DNA of 64,000 bases from positions 4,278,001 through 4,342,000 of the forward strand of contig NZ_CP075583.1 in NCBI RefSeq assembly GCF_023509035.1, given 5' to 3'. The notes beneath the pieces are model-generated. The model was not told the origin of the DNA and made no database searches. It saw only the letters and a list, made by a program, of their open reading frames with translations. Below are positions 48,107 to 57,675 of the stretch, in pieces; position 1 is the stretch's first letter; each line of letters begins with the position of its first letter. Origin of the DNA: Janthinobacterium lividum (GTDB lineage: Bacteria; Pseudomonadota; Gammaproteobacteria; Burkholderiales; Burkholderiaceae_D). A program made the position numbers and the translations under genes.

Positions 48107-51100
48107 CTAGCCTTGTTTTGCCGTCACCGGCTCCGGCTTCTTGACCCGGAACCAGGCCGCATACAGGGCCGGCAGGAACAGCAGGGTCAAGGCCGTCGCG
48201 AGGATCAATCCACCCATGATGGCGACCGCCATCGGGCCCCAGAACACGGAGCGCGACAAGGGGATCATGGCCAGCGCTGCGGCTGCCGCCGTCAGCACGA
48301 TGGGGCGGCAACGGCGCACGGCCGAGTCGATGATGGCATCCCATGGCGCCGAACCATCCTTGATATCTTGCTCGATCTGGTCGACGAGGATCACCGAATT
48401 GCGGATGATCATGCCGAACAGCGCGATGACGCCCAGGTTGGCCACGAAGCCCAGCGGACGGTGCAGCAGCAGCAAGGCAAAGGCGGCGCCCGCCACGCCC
48501 AGCGGTCCCGTCAGGAACACCAGCAGCGAACGCGAGAAGCTATGCAACTGCAGCATCAGCAAGGTGAAGATGATGAAGATAGCCAGCGGCAAATTCGCCG
48601 CGATCGACGCTTCCGCTTCGCCGCTGTCGGCCGCCACGCCTTTCACGGTGATGCGATAGCCGGCCGGCAACTTGGTCCGCAAGGCGTCGAGCTGCGGCGC
48701 CAGCTGCGTCGACACGGTGGCGCCCTGGATGCCATCGACCACGTCCGATTGCACGGTAATGGCCCATTCACGCTTGTCACGCCATACAACACCCGGCTCC
48801 CACACGAAGTGCGCGCGGGCCAGCTGCGAGATGGGCACGGACTTGCCCGTTGCCGTCGGAATATTCGTGTCATTCAACACGGAAATCGTCGCCCGCTCTT
48901 CCAGCGGCTGACGCACCTGGATATCGATCAGCTTGTTGTCTTCGCGGAACTGGCCGATGACGGTGCCCGAAAGTATCGTATTGGCCGCCTGCATCACCGT
49001 TTTCGAGGTGACGCCCAGCGCGCGCATCTTGTCCTGGTCCAGGTCCAGACGCAGAACTTTCACCGATTCATTCCAGTTGTCGTTGACGCCCAGGGTGTTC
49101 GGATTGGCGCGCATGATGTCCTTGACCTGGTCGGCGATGGCGCGTACACCCGCCACTTCCGGCCCAGTGACACGGAATTGCACGGGATACGGCACGGGCG
49201 GCCCGTTCGGCAACAGTTTCACCCGGCCCCGCACTTCCGGGAAATCCTTCTTGAACACGTCGACGATTTGCTGGCGCAAGCGTTCGCGGTCGGCCAGGCT
49301 CTTCGGCAAGACCACCACTTGCGACACATTGGTCTGCGGGAATATCTGGTCCAGCGGCAGGTAGAAACGGGGGCTACCCGTTCCCACGTAGCTGGTGACG
49401 CTTTCCACGCCGTCGAGTTTGCTGACGAACGCCTCGAATTTCTTCACCTGCTTCTCGTTCGCGGCAAAGGTCGTGCCTTCGGGCGACCACAGCTCCACCA
49501 TCAATTCAGGACGGCTGGAATCGGGAAAGAATTGCTTTTCGATAAAGTTAAAGCCGTAAATGCCCAGCGCAAAGATGGCCAGGGTGGCGGCGATCGTCGT
49601 CTTGCGCCACTCCACGCACCATGTGACGGCGCGGCGGAAGCGGCGGAAGTTTGGCGTGTCGAACAATTCATGGTCGTTGTGCGCATGCGGCTTGACCTTC
49701 AGCAAGACGTAGCCGATGTAGGGCGTGAAGACGACAGCCACCACCCACGAAATGATCAGGGCCAGCGCATTGACGGAGAACAAAGAGAACGTGTATTCGC
49801 CGGCGGCCGACTTGGCCAGGCCGATGGGCAAGAAGCCCGCCACCGTGATCAGGGTACCCGTCAGCATGGGCATGGCCGTCGATGTGTAGGCGAACGTGGC
49901 CGCGTCGAAGCGGGACATGCCCTCTTCCATCTTGCGCACCATCATCTCGACGGCAATGATGGCGTCATCGACCAGCAAGCCCAGCGCGATGATCAGGGCA
50001 CCGAGCGAAATCTTGTGCAGGTCGATGTCGAGCAGGCGCATGAACAGGAAGGTGACGGCCAGCACCAGCGGAATGGTCAGCGCCACCACCAGACCCGGCC
50101 GCACGTCGATGCGCAGCGGTTTCGTGTGCAAGCCCAGCGCGACAAAGCTGACGGCCAGCACGATCAAGATGGCTTCGATCAGGGTATGCACGAATTCGCC
50201 CACGGAGGCGGACACGGCTTCGGGCTGGTTCGACACGCGCTGCAGCTCTATGCCGACCGGCAATTCGCTCTTCATGCGCGTGACCGTCGCCTGCAGGGCC
50301 TTGCCCATGTCGATGATGTTGCCGCCCTTTTCCATCGACACGCCCAGGCCGATCACTTCCTTGCCATTGAAACGCATCTTGTCCTTGGGCGGATCGACAA
50401 ATTCACGTTTCACGGTGGCAAAGTCGCCGAGGCGGAAGGTGGTGCCGTTGGCGCGCAGCTCCAGGTTTTCCAGGTCCTTGACGGTCACCATGGCGCCCGT
50501 CACGCGCACTTGCAGGTTATCCGTGGGCGTCACCAGCACGCCCGTGGCGTTGATGCTGTTTTGCTCGGACAATTGCTGCACGATGGCGTCAAAAGGAATG
50601 CCCAATTGGGCGAATTTCTTGTGCGAAAAGATGATATTGACTTTTTCGTCTTGCACGCCGAACAGCTCCACCTTCGACACCTGCCCCACGGCCAGCAGCT
50701 CCTGGCGCACCTTGTCCGCGTAATCCTTCATTTCCGCGTAGGTGAAACCGTCGCCAGACAGGGCGAAGATGGAGCCATAGGTGTCGCCGAACTCGTCATT
50801 GAAGAACGGGCCCACCACGCCAGCCGGCAAGGTGCCCTTGATGTCGCCGATCTTCTTGCGCACCTGGTACCAGGCGGCAGCCGTTTCCTTGGGCGGCGCC
50901 GATTCGCGCAGCTCCAGCAAGATCAATGTTTCACCAGGCTTCGAATAACTGGTGATTTCATTGATGTAGGGCGTTTCCTGCAGCTTCTTTTCCAGCTTGT
51001 CCGTCACCTGCTCGGCCATCTGCAGCGCCGTGGCACCGGGCCAGTACGCTTGCAAGACCATGGCGCGGAAGGTAAACGGGGGATCTTCATCCTGGCCCAG

Positions 51101-51205
51101 GCTGGCATAGCTGAGCATGCCGCCGATCAGCAGCACGGCCATCAGGTAGCGCGTCAGCGGGATGTGTTCGAGGGCCCAGCGCGACAGATTGAAACCGCCC
51201 TTCAT
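48107..51205 (-). CDS. RND multidrug efflux permease (AcrB superfamily, TriC-like)
   Basis: 1032 residues with the RND plan: TM1 near residues 15-35 (LTRYLMAVLLIGGMLSYASL), a large periplasmic loop, TMs 2-6, a second periplasmic loop and TMs 8-12. The proton-relay aspartates fall in LLVDDAIIAVEMM. NSVILVDQIEQDI is typical of TM10-11. It resembles the TriC-type branch, which exports biocides and drugs. It overlaps the adaptor gene by 4 bases. No outer-membrane factor gene is adjacent. Substrate not predictable. Confidence 0.9.
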   Translation of the reverse strand: MKGGFNLSRWALEHIPLTRYLMAVLLIGGMLSYASLGQDEDPPFTFRAMVLQAYWPGATALQMAEQVTDKLEKKLQETPYINEITSYSKPGETLILLELRESAPPKETAAAWYQVRKKIGDIKGTLPAGVVGPFFNDEFGDTYGSIFALSGDGFTYAEMKDYADKVRQELLAVGQVSKVELFGVQDEKVNIIFSHKKFAQLGIPFDAIVQQLSEQNSINATGVLVTPTDNLQVRVTGAMVTVKDLENLELRANGTTFRLGDFATVKREFVDPPKDKMRFNGKEVIGLGVSMEKGGNIIDMGKALQATVTRMKSELPVGIELQRVSNQPEAVSASVGEFVHTLIEAILIVLAVSFVALGLHTKPLRIDVRPGLVVALTIPLVLAVTFLFMRLLDIDLHKISLGALIIALGLLVDDAIIAVEMMVRKMEEGMSRFDAATFAYTSTAMPMLTGTLITVAGFLPIGLAKSAAGEYTFSLFSVNALALIISWVVAVVFTPYIGYVLLKVKPHAHNDHELFDTPNFRRFRRAVTWCVEWRKTTIAATLAIFALGIYGFNFIEKQFFPDSSRPELMVELWSPEGTTFAANEKQVKKFEAFVSKLDGVESVTSYVGTGSPRFYLPLDQIFPQTNVSQVVVLPKSLADRERLRQQIVDVFKKDFPEVRGRVKLLPNGPPVPYPVQFRVTGPEVAGVRAIADQVKDIMRANPNTLGVNDNWNESVKVLRLDLDQDKMRALGVTSKTVMQAANTILSGTVIGQFREDNKLIDIQVRQPLEERATISVLNDTNIPTATGKSVPISQLARAHFVWEPGVVWRDKREWAITVQSDVVDGIQGATVSTQLAPQLDALRTKLPAGYRITVKGVAADSGEAEASIAANLPLAIFIIFTLLMLQLHSFSRSLLVFLTGPLGVAGAAFALLLLHRPLGFVANLGVIALFGMIIRNSVILVDQIEQDIKDGSAPWDAIIDSAVRRCRPIVLTAAAAALAMIPLSRSVFWGPMAVAIMGGLILATALTLLFLPALYAAWFRVKKPEPVTAKQG

Positions 51206-52366
51206 TTGGCCGCACCCACGCTGACTGCGGCAGCGGCGACATCAGGCTTGCTGGCCAGTCCGGCACCGAGGAGGGATACTTTCTGGCCAGGCTTGAGCAG
51301 GTTGACGCCGGCAGTGACCACCGTCTGCCCCGCTTTCACGCCCGAGCTCAGCAGCAACTCATTGCCCGCCACGCCACCCACCGTCACCGGCACGAGCTTC
51401 ACGGCGCCGTTTTTCCACCACCCACACGGAGCTTTGCGACTTTTCATTGAACAGGGCCGTCAACGGTACCTTGATCTGCGGCGTGGCCGTTTGCGAGGCG
51501 AACTGCACCACGGCCGTCATGCCCAGGCGTGCCTGCGGCGCGTCCGGGATGCTGACCTTGGCGATATAGGTGCGCGTGGCGGCATCGGCCACGGGCGAGA
51601 CTTCGCGTATCTTGCCCGGCAAGCCCTGTTTCGGGTCGGCCCACAGGCGCACGACCACGTCCTTGACACCGCGCAAGGTTTCAACCTTGTCTTCAGGAAT
51701 GCCGATCACGACTTCCTTCTCGCCGCTCTTGGCCACCTGCACCACGGGCGCCCCTGGCGCCACCACCTGCCCCACTTCGGCCTCGATGCGCGTGACGACG
51801 CCATCGACGTCAGCCAGCAAGCTGGCGTAGCCGGACTGGTTCGCCTGGCCCCGGTACAGGGCCTGGGCCGCTTCCACGTTCGCCTGCGCCGCCTTGTAGG
51901 TGGCATCCTTGCCATCGAGCACGGCCTGGCTGACGAAATTTTTCTCGCGCAAGTCCTGGTAGCGCTTCAATTCCGCGCGCGCCAGGTCGCGGCTCGTTTC
52001 CGCGCTGACCAGCGACGCCTTGGCCTGTGCCTGCGACAGTTGCAAGTCGACAGGATCGAGCTGCATCAACACTTGCCCCTTCTTGACGCTGGCACCCACG
52101 TCCACCTTGCGCGCCACGATCTTGCCGCCCACGCGGAAGCCCAGCTGCGATACGACACGGGGCACGACCTCGCCCGCCAGCTCGGCACTCACGTCAACAT
52201 TACTGCTAGACAACACGATCGCGCGCACGGGACGCACGTCTTCCACTTTGACGGCAGGCTTGGAACAGGCCGCCAGGGTCAGCGCCAGGGTAGCGGCGGC
52301 AATCAGCCGCAGGGAAGGAAGTGCGGATGCGCCGGTCTCGCGGCGCGGGGTTTTCAGGGCAAACAA
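51202..52366 (-). pseudogene. RND periplasmic adaptor (membrane fusion protein), frameshifted near the 3' end
   Basis: Starts at TTG 52366 with AAAGGA upstream. A lipoprotein signal ends at LALTLAAC. Residues to about 325 are a normal adaptor: lipoyl halves (GGKIVARKVDVGASVKKGQVLMQLD), a helical hairpin, and a beta-barrel (GIPEDKVETLRGVKDVVV). At plus 51410-51414 a run of five T (A on the coding strand) shifts the frame, so VWVVEK ends in a short wrong tail. The true C-terminus NGAVKLVPVTVGGVAGNELLLSSGVKAGQ continues in the next frame to 51202. One added A restores ...VWVVEKNGAVKL.... If real, the loss removes the membrane-proximal domain. Confidence 0.8.
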
Positions 52367-52657
52367 GGTATTTTCCTTTACTATGCGGGCTGTAATATTT
52401 TTATGCGGAGAAACTTTTTGCTTGCCCTTTGGGCCAAGCCAAACTTTTTCGCACGCGATATCCTTAAATTTGTGACAATATCAGCTTGGTCATGGCGGGA
52501 AGCAAATTTCCCCTAATGACTTTCTGGTTATTAATTATAATCGTGCGTAAAAGTTTTTAGTGACTTATGCGTCATTAATCTTGAGACGTACAACGTCCGG
52601 CCACATTCCAGCATTGTGGGGTGCCGGGCAAAACTGCAAGACTAGAGAAGTGTGTTC
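52367..52657. promoter_or_regulatory. control region between the RND operon and hpnC
   Basis: About 290 AT-rich bases between divergent operons. TATAAT on plus at 52536-52541 lies in a near-symmetric AT block that gives TATAAT on minus too. An inverted repeat TGAC-6-GTCA occurs at 52561-52574, and TAATGAC / GTCATTA at 52514 and 52571. A shared operator is plausible, but no regulator gene is adjacent. Confidence 0.4.
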
Positions 52658-53539
52658 ATGCCTGTAGACCATTACGAAAATTTTCCTGTTGCATCATTTT
52701 TACTGCCGCGCCGCCTGGTGCCCGCCGTCGAAGCCATCTATGCCTTCGCCCGCAGCGCGGACGACCTGGCCGATGAAGGCGACGCCACGCCGGCTGAACG
52801 CCTGGCCTCCCTGCACGCCTATGAAGGGGCGCTGGGCCGCATCGCCCGCCAGGAAGGCCATGCCGGCGAGAACGCCGCCATGTTCGAACGCCTGGCCGCC
52901 GTCATCGCCAAACACCAGTTGCCGCTGAAGCCGTTTTACGATCTGCTGTCGGCCTTCAAGCAGGATGTGGAAACGACGCGCTACGCCAGCTACGAAGACG
53001 TGCTCGACTACTGCGCCCGTTCCGCCAACCCCGTGGGGCTGCTGATGCTGCACCTGTATGGCGCGGCCGATGAACAGAATGTACGCGATTCCGATGCGAT
53101 ATGTTCAGCTTTGCAACTAATTAATTTCTTGCAAGACGTCGCCATCGACCAGCAAAAAGAGCGCATCTACCTGCCGATGGACGACCTGAGCCGCTTTGCC
53201 GTCTCCGCCGCCGCCTTCGAGCGGCCCGAGGCGCACGGCAAGTGGAGCGCCCTGATGCGCTTTGAAGTGGCCCGCACGCGCGCCCTGATGCTGTCCGGCG
53301 CGCCGCTGGCCCTGCGCCTGCGCGGACGCATCGGCTGGGAACTGCGTCTGGTGGTACAAGGGGGTTTGCGCATCCTCGAAGCCATCGAAGCCGTCAATTA
53401 CGACGTATTCCGGCGCCGGCCCAAGCTGGAGAAACGCGACTGGCTGATCATTTTCTGGCGCGCCCTGCGCATGTCGCGCAAAAGCTTGCATCAAGAGACA
53501 CAAGTAAAAACGGCTTTTCCCCCGTCGCCCACTCTGTAA
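52658..53539 (+). CDS. hpnC: squalene/hydroxysqualene synthase HpnC
   Basis: 293 residues from ATG 52658 (GTG 52652 is upstream in frame). The trans-isoprenyl synthase motifs are present: AIYAFARSADDLADEGD with the first acidic cluster, and ALQLINFLQDVAIDQQKERIYLP with the second. With HpnD and HpnE it makes squalene from farnesyl diphosphate by the three-step bacterial route; HpnC converts presqualene diphosphate to hydroxysqualene. First gene of hpnCDE; the gap to hpnD is 46 bases. Confidence 0.92.
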   Translation: MPVDHYENFPVASFLLPRRLVPAVEAIYAFARSADDLADEGDATPAERLASLHAYEGALGRIARQEGHAGENAAMFERLAAVIAKHQLPLKPFYDLLSAFKQDVETTRYASYEDVLDYCARSANPVGLLMLHLYGAADEQNVRDSDAICSALQLINFLQDVAIDQQKERIYLPMDDLSRFAVSAAAFERPEAHGKWSALMRFEVARTRALMLSGAPLALRLRGRIGWELRLVVQGGLRILEAIEAVNYDVFRRRPKLEKRDWLIIFWRALRMSRKSLHQETQVKTAFPPSPTL

Positions 53540-53585
53540 GACGATAGAATAGCGGCTTCGATCTGTAACCCTTGCTCTTTTGACT

Positions 53586-54419
53586 ATGTCTCCCGACGAA
53601 TACTGCCAACAAAAGGCCGCCCAGAGCGGCTCCAGCTTCTACTACAGCTTCCTGTTCCTGCCCGCCGAGCGCCGCAAGGCCATCACGGCCCTGTACGCCT
53701 TCTGCCGCGAAGTCGATGACACGGTCGATGACTGCACGGACGAAGCCGTGGCACGCACCAAGCTGGTCTGGTGGCGCAAGGAAGTCAAGGCCATGTACGA
53801 GGGCATTCCCACGCATCCCGTGATGCGCGCGCTGGAACCGCATCTGGCCATATATAAACTGGAAGAAAAGCATTTGCAGGCCATCATCGACGGCATGGAA
53901 ATGGACTTGAACCAGACCCGTTACCTCGACTACCAGGCCATGAGCCGCTATTGCTGGCATGTGGCCAGCGTGGTGGGCATCTTGTCGGCCAGCATCTTCG
54001 GCGCGACCCGCCCGGAAACCCTGCTGTACGCGGAAAAACTGGGCCATGCCTTCCAGCTGACCAACATCATCCGCGATGTGGGCGAAGATGCGCGCAAGGG
54101 GCGCATCTACCTGCCGATCAGCGAATTGCAGCAATTCAATGTGACGGCAGCCGACCTGCTGAACGCGCGTCACAGCGAAAACTTTGAAAACCTCATGCGT
54201 TTCCAGGTGGCGCGCGCGCAAAAGGCCTACGACGAAGCCTTTGCGCTCTTGCCAGCCGAGGATCGCCGCGCCCAGCGCCCGGGTCTGATCATGGCCGCCA
54301 TCTACCGCACCCTGCTCAATGAAGTCGAGCGCGACGGCTACCACGTGCTGAAACAACGCATTTCGCTCACGCCGATCCGCAAACTGTGGCTGGCCTGGAA
54401 GACCTGGGTTCGTGGCTGA
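53586..54419 (+). CDS. hpnD: presqualene diphosphate synthase HpnD
   Basis: 277 residues from ATG 53586. First acidic motif YAFCREVDDTVDDCTDE; second motif AFQLTNIIRDVGEDARKGRIYLP. It joins two farnesyl diphosphates to presqualene diphosphate. The end ITPIRK-like segment (SLTPIRKLWLAWKTW) is typical of HpnD. The stop overlaps the hpnE start by 8 bases, so translation is coupled. Confidence 0.93.
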   Translation: MSPDEYCQQKAAQSGSSFYYSFLFLPAERRKAITALYAFCREVDDTVDDCTDEAVARTKLVWWRKEVKAMYEGIPTHPVMRALEPHLAIYKLEEKHLQAIIDGMEMDLNQTRYLDYQAMSRYCWHVASVVGILSASIFGATRPETLLYAEKLGHAFQLTNIIRDVGEDARKGRIYLPISELQQFNVTAADLLNARHSENFENLMRFQVARAQKAYDEAFALLPAEDRRAQRPGLIMAAIYRTLLNEVERDGYHVLKQRISLTPIRKLWLAWKTWVRG

Positions 54420-55779
54420 GAGTAACGTGAAGCAACGCTACGCCATCATCGGCGCCGGCTGGGCTGGCTGCGCGGCGGCCATGGAACTGGCGCGCACCGG
54501 TCACTCGGTAACCGTGTTCGAGGCGGCGCGCACTCTGGGCGGGCGCGCGCGCCGGGTCGAACGCGAAAGTACCGTGCTCGACAACGGCCAGCATATCTTA
54601 CTGGGCGCGTACACGGAAACCTTGCGCCTGATGAAGCTGGCAGGGCAAGATCCCGGCGAACTGATCCTTAACCTGCCCCTGCAGATGCGCTATCCGGCCG
54701 GCCCGGACGGCATGGATTTCATCGCGCCCCGCCTGCCCGCGCCGCTGCACCTGGCATGGGCCCTGCTGCGCGCCAAGGGATTATTGCGCACAGACAAGCT
54801 GGCCCTGATGCGCTTTTCCACCGCCATGCGGTGGATGGGCTGGCAACTGTACAACGATTGCACGGTCAGCGAACTGCTGCAGCGCTTCGACCAGACGGAC
54901 CGCTTGAATCGGCTGATGTGGTATCCGCTGTGTCTGGCAGCGCTGAATACCCCACCCGAGCGCGCCTCGGCGCGCGTCTTCATCAACGTGCTGCGCGACA
55001 GCCTGGGCGCGAGCCGCCGCCGCGCATCCGACATGCTGATCCCGAAAAGGGATCTGAGCAGCCTGCTGCCCGACGCGGCAAGCCGCTACCTGGCGCAGCA
55101 TGGCGGCGAAGTACGCACGGGCGCCAAGGTTGCCGCCTTACGCGCCCTGCCCGATGGCCGCTGGCAACTCGATGACGGGGAAAGCTTTGATGGCGTGATT
55201 GTGGCCACCTCGTCCGTGCAGGCCGCCAACCTGCTGCAAGGCTTGCAGGATCCGCGCCTCGATGACGTCATTAACTGCATGCAAGCTTTCACGCCGGAAG
55301 CCATCAGCACCTGCTATCTGCAATACGACGCCTCGGTGCGCCTGGACTTGCCCTTGTACGCCCTCGTCGATGCACCGGAGCAGCAGCACTGGGGCCAGTT
55401 CGTCTTCGACCGGGGCCAGCTCGACAGCAACCAGGCGGGCTTGCTGGCCGTCGTCATCAGCGCCTCCGGTCCTGCCGCCGAGCAAGGCCATGGGCCGCTG
55501 GCCCAAGCCATCGCGGCGCAGCTGGCGCAGGTGTTGCAGCGTCCGGAACTGGCGCAGCCCGTCTGGACCCAGCTGATCACGGAAAAGCGCGCCACGTTTG
55601 CCTGCACGCCGGAACTACGGCGCCCCGGCAACGCCAGCGGCGTACCGGGCTTGCTGCTGGCCGGCGACTACACGGCCAATGAGGATCGGACACAAGACTA
55701 TCCGGCCACCATCGAGGCGGCCGTGCGCAGCGGCGTGGCGGCGGCAAAGGCCGTCACCACGGGCAAGGTGGCAAAGTAG
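54412..55779 (+). CDS. hpnE: hydroxysqualene dehydroxylase HpnE
   Basis: 455 residues starting at GTG 54412; GTG 54427 is another option. The FAD-binding Rossmann motif YAIIGAGWAGCAAAMELARTG is followed by the amine-oxidase-type LGGRARRVE. The C-terminal FAD region includes GLLLAGDYTANED.TQDYPATIEAAVRSG. It reduces hydroxysqualene to squalene. Hopanoid cyclase genes are not in the window, so the fate of squalene cannot be read here. Confidence 0.92.
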   Translation: MAESNVKQRYAIIGAGWAGCAAAMELARTGHSVTVFEAARTLGGRARRVERESTVLDNGQHILLGAYTETLRLMKLAGQDPGELILNLPLQMRYPAGPDGMDFIAPRLPAPLHLAWALLRAKGLLRTDKLALMRFSTAMRWMGWQLYNDCTVSELLQRFDQTDRLNRLMWYPLCLAALNTPPERASARVFINVLRDSLGASRRRASDMLIPKRDLSSLLPDAASRYLAQHGGEVRTGAKVAALRALPDGRWQLDDGESFDGVIVATSSVQAANLLQGLQDPRLDDVINCMQAFTPEAISTCYLQYDASVRLDLPLYALVDAPEQQHWGQFVFDRGQLDSNQAGLLAVVISASGPAAEQGHGPLAQAIAAQLAQVLQRPELAQPVWTQLITEKRATFACTPELRRPGNASGVPGLLLAGDYTANEDRTQDYPATIEAAVRSGVAAAKAVTTGKVAK

Positions 55780-55909
55780 ACTTGACGGTGCATCCTCCCC
55801 TGGTGTCACTCGCCCCCGCGAAATTGCATTCTGTCGCACCGCGCTGGTGCACTCGCGTGCGCTTGGGTACAGTCTGATCATCGACAACGGCCATGCCACG
55901 GGGAATACC

Positions 55910-56065
55910 ATGCACACCACCTTGCACTTGAAAAACAGCTTGAAAGCCCTGGCCTTGCTGGCTTGTGTGGTGCTGGCCACCTTGATCGTCGTTCAGGTAC
56001 AGCAAGCGCCACAAGCGCCATTGCTGCTGAGCCAGGCAAGCATGCTGCTGCCGGCAATGGGCTGA
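55910..56065 (+). CDS. 51-residue membrane peptide upstream of the DUF1700 gene
   Basis: ATG 55910 has GGGGAA at the right spacing. The peptide has one hydrophobic span (LKALALLACVVLATLIVVQV) followed by a short Gln/Pro-rich tail. It ends 19 bases before the DUF1700 gene and would be co-transcribed with it. No family known. It could be a small membrane protein or a leader peptide. Confidence 0.5.
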   Translation: MHTTLHLKNSLKALALLACVVLATLIVVQVQQAPQAPLLLSQASMLLPAMG

Positions 56066-56084
56066 AGCGGCGGACAGGAAGAAT

Positions 56085-56858
56085 ATGATGAACAAGCAAG
56101 ATTATCTCGACTCTCTGCGGCGTGCGCTGGCAGGCTTGCCACCGGACTTGGTGGCCAAGACTCTCGATTATTACGAACAGACCTTCATCGAAGGCGCCGC
56201 GGCCGGCCGCAGCGAGCACGAGATCGCCGACGATCTGGGCGACCCGAAAAAAATCGCCCTGACCTTGCGCAGCAGTACCCACCGCCAGGCTTTCGAACAG
56301 AAGAAAACCCCCGTCAACCTGCTGCGCCTGCTCGTCTCGCTGGTGGGCCTGACCATCTTCAACCTGTTCATGGTCGTCCCTGCCGCCGTCTACGCGGCCC
56401 TGCTGGCCGCCCTGTATGCCGTCGGCCTGAGCTTTTACCTGGCCGGCATCGCCATCACGGCCAGCGGCTTGTCCGGCGCCAACGAATTGGTGCTCGATGG
56501 CCCGTTTCGCCACATCTTCGTCCAGGACGATGAGGGCGGCGAGCGGCGCGAAACGCGCATCACCATCGGCGACACGGGCATCGAAGTCGATCACCTGCCC
56601 AGCCCCGTCAAGGCTGAGTCCGAGACACCGGGCGCGTCGTCGCGCGTGATGGAGCGGGCCGAAGCGCTGGCCGGTGGCGGCATCCGCATCTCCACCGACA
56701 TGGACCGCGACGCGCGCACCACGCAAACCATCTTCGGCGTGGGCATGCTGCTCGGCGGCATCGCCATCTTCCTGCTCAGTCTGGTCGTAACGCGCTATAC
56801 CTTGATCGGCATCAAGCGCTACGTTGCCATGAATGTCTCCCTGCTCAAAGGTCACTAG
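56085..56858 (+). CDS. DUF1700/HAAS-domain membrane protein
   Basis: 257 residues; ATG 56085 and ATG 56088 are adjacent, with AGGAAG upstream. Residues 1-65 are a HAAS-type alpha-helical domain (YLDSLRRALAGLPPDLVAKTLDYYEQTF, EIADDLGDPKKIALTLR). Hydrophobic segments follow near residues 80-130 and 215-250. In Firmicutes such proteins sit with PadR regulators and GIN-domain proteins and are linked to envelope stress. Here there is no PadR gene, but a GIN-domain gene follows after 10 bases. Confidence 0.85.
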   Translation: MMNKQDYLDSLRRALAGLPPDLVAKTLDYYEQTFIEGAAAGRSEHEIADDLGDPKKIALTLRSSTHRQAFEQKKTPVNLLRLLVSLVGLTIFNLFMVVPAAVYAALLAALYAVGLSFYLAGIAITASGLSGANELVLDGPFRHIFVQDDEGGERRETRITIGDTGIEVDHLPSPVKAESETPGASSRVMERAEALAGGGIRISTDMDRDARTTQTIFGVGMLLGGIAIFLLSLVVTRYTLIGIKRYVAMNVSLLKGH

Positions 56859-56868
56859 AAAGGCTGCC

Positions 56869-57675
56869 ATGAAACGCTTGCTCAAAGTTGGCCTGTCCAT
56901 GCTCCTGCTGGCACTGGTCCTGATCGCCATGTCGTATGCGGCGCTGCGCGCCAAGGGGATCAGCAATCCCAGCAGCGCTGCAGGCCGTGCCGTGCGCAGC
57001 GAAACGCGCCCGATTTCCGCCAATATCACCAGCATCGACCTGGCCGGCCCCATCGACCTGGTGCTGCGCCGTGGCGCCACGCCATCGCTGAAGGTCAGCG
57101 GCGAACAGCGTTTGCTGTCAAACGTCGACACGACGCAAGATGGCACGACCTTGCATATCGGCCCGAAAGGCATGCTGTTCCACCATCGCCAGCCCCTGCA
57201 GGTAGAACTGGTGCTGCCAGCGCTCGTGCGCATGGAAGTGCACGGCAATGGCGACAGCAAGATCACGGGCTTTTCCGGCGACAGTTTTATCCTGGAATTG
57301 ACGGGTTCGGGCGACGTCAGCTTCACGGGACGCTACAAGCAGGTGCAAGCCACCGTCAACGGCAGCGGCGACCTCGACATCAATGGCGGCAACAGCGACA
57401 GCGTGGTGCTGGAAATGGTGGGCTCCGGGCGCATCGCCGCCAGCGGCAACACGAAATTCCTGCGCGCCGACCTCAGCGGTTCGGGCGACATCGATGCCGA
57501 GCACCTGGCCGCCGACAAGGCCAGCGTCAGCCTGCAAGGCTCGGGCCAGAGCACCGTCTTCGTGCGCGACGCCGCCAACCTGACCCTGCGCGGCAGCGGC
57601 GACATCCACGTCCACGGCAACCCGCGCCAGCGCGATGCGCAGAAGAGCGGATCAGGCGATATTATCTGGCATTAA
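56869..57675 (+). CDS. GIN-domain (DUF2807) exported protein
   Basis: 268 residues from ATG 56869, with AAAGG upstream. An N-terminal signal/anchor (LLKVGLSMLLLALVLIAMSYAAL) precedes a beta-helix made of repeats built on GSGD (LTGSGDVSFTG, VNGSGDLDINGG, LSGSGDIDAEHL, LRGSGDIHVHG). It is a putative auto-transported adhesin-like fold, periplasmic or surface exposed; function unknown. It forms an operon with the DUF1700 gene. Its last 14 bases overlap the convergent flavoprotein gene. Confidence 0.87.
   Translation: MKRLLKVGLSMLLLALVLIAMSYAALRAKGISNPSSAAGRAVRSETRPISANITSIDLAGPIDLVLRRGATPSLKVSGEQRLLSNVDTTQDGTTLHIGPKGMLFHHRQPLQVELVLPALVRMEVHGNGDSKITGFSGDSFILELTGSGDVSFTGRYKQVQATVNGSGDLDINGGNSDSVVLEMVGSGRIAASGNTKFLRADLSGSGDIDAEHLAADKASVSLQGSGQSTVFVRDAANLTLRGSGDIHVHGNPRQRDAQKSGSGDIIWH

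Noticed and set aside
47936..52516. 1526-residue open frame on the plus strand
   Set aside because: Shadow of the RND permease and adaptor genes; no recognisable protein features.
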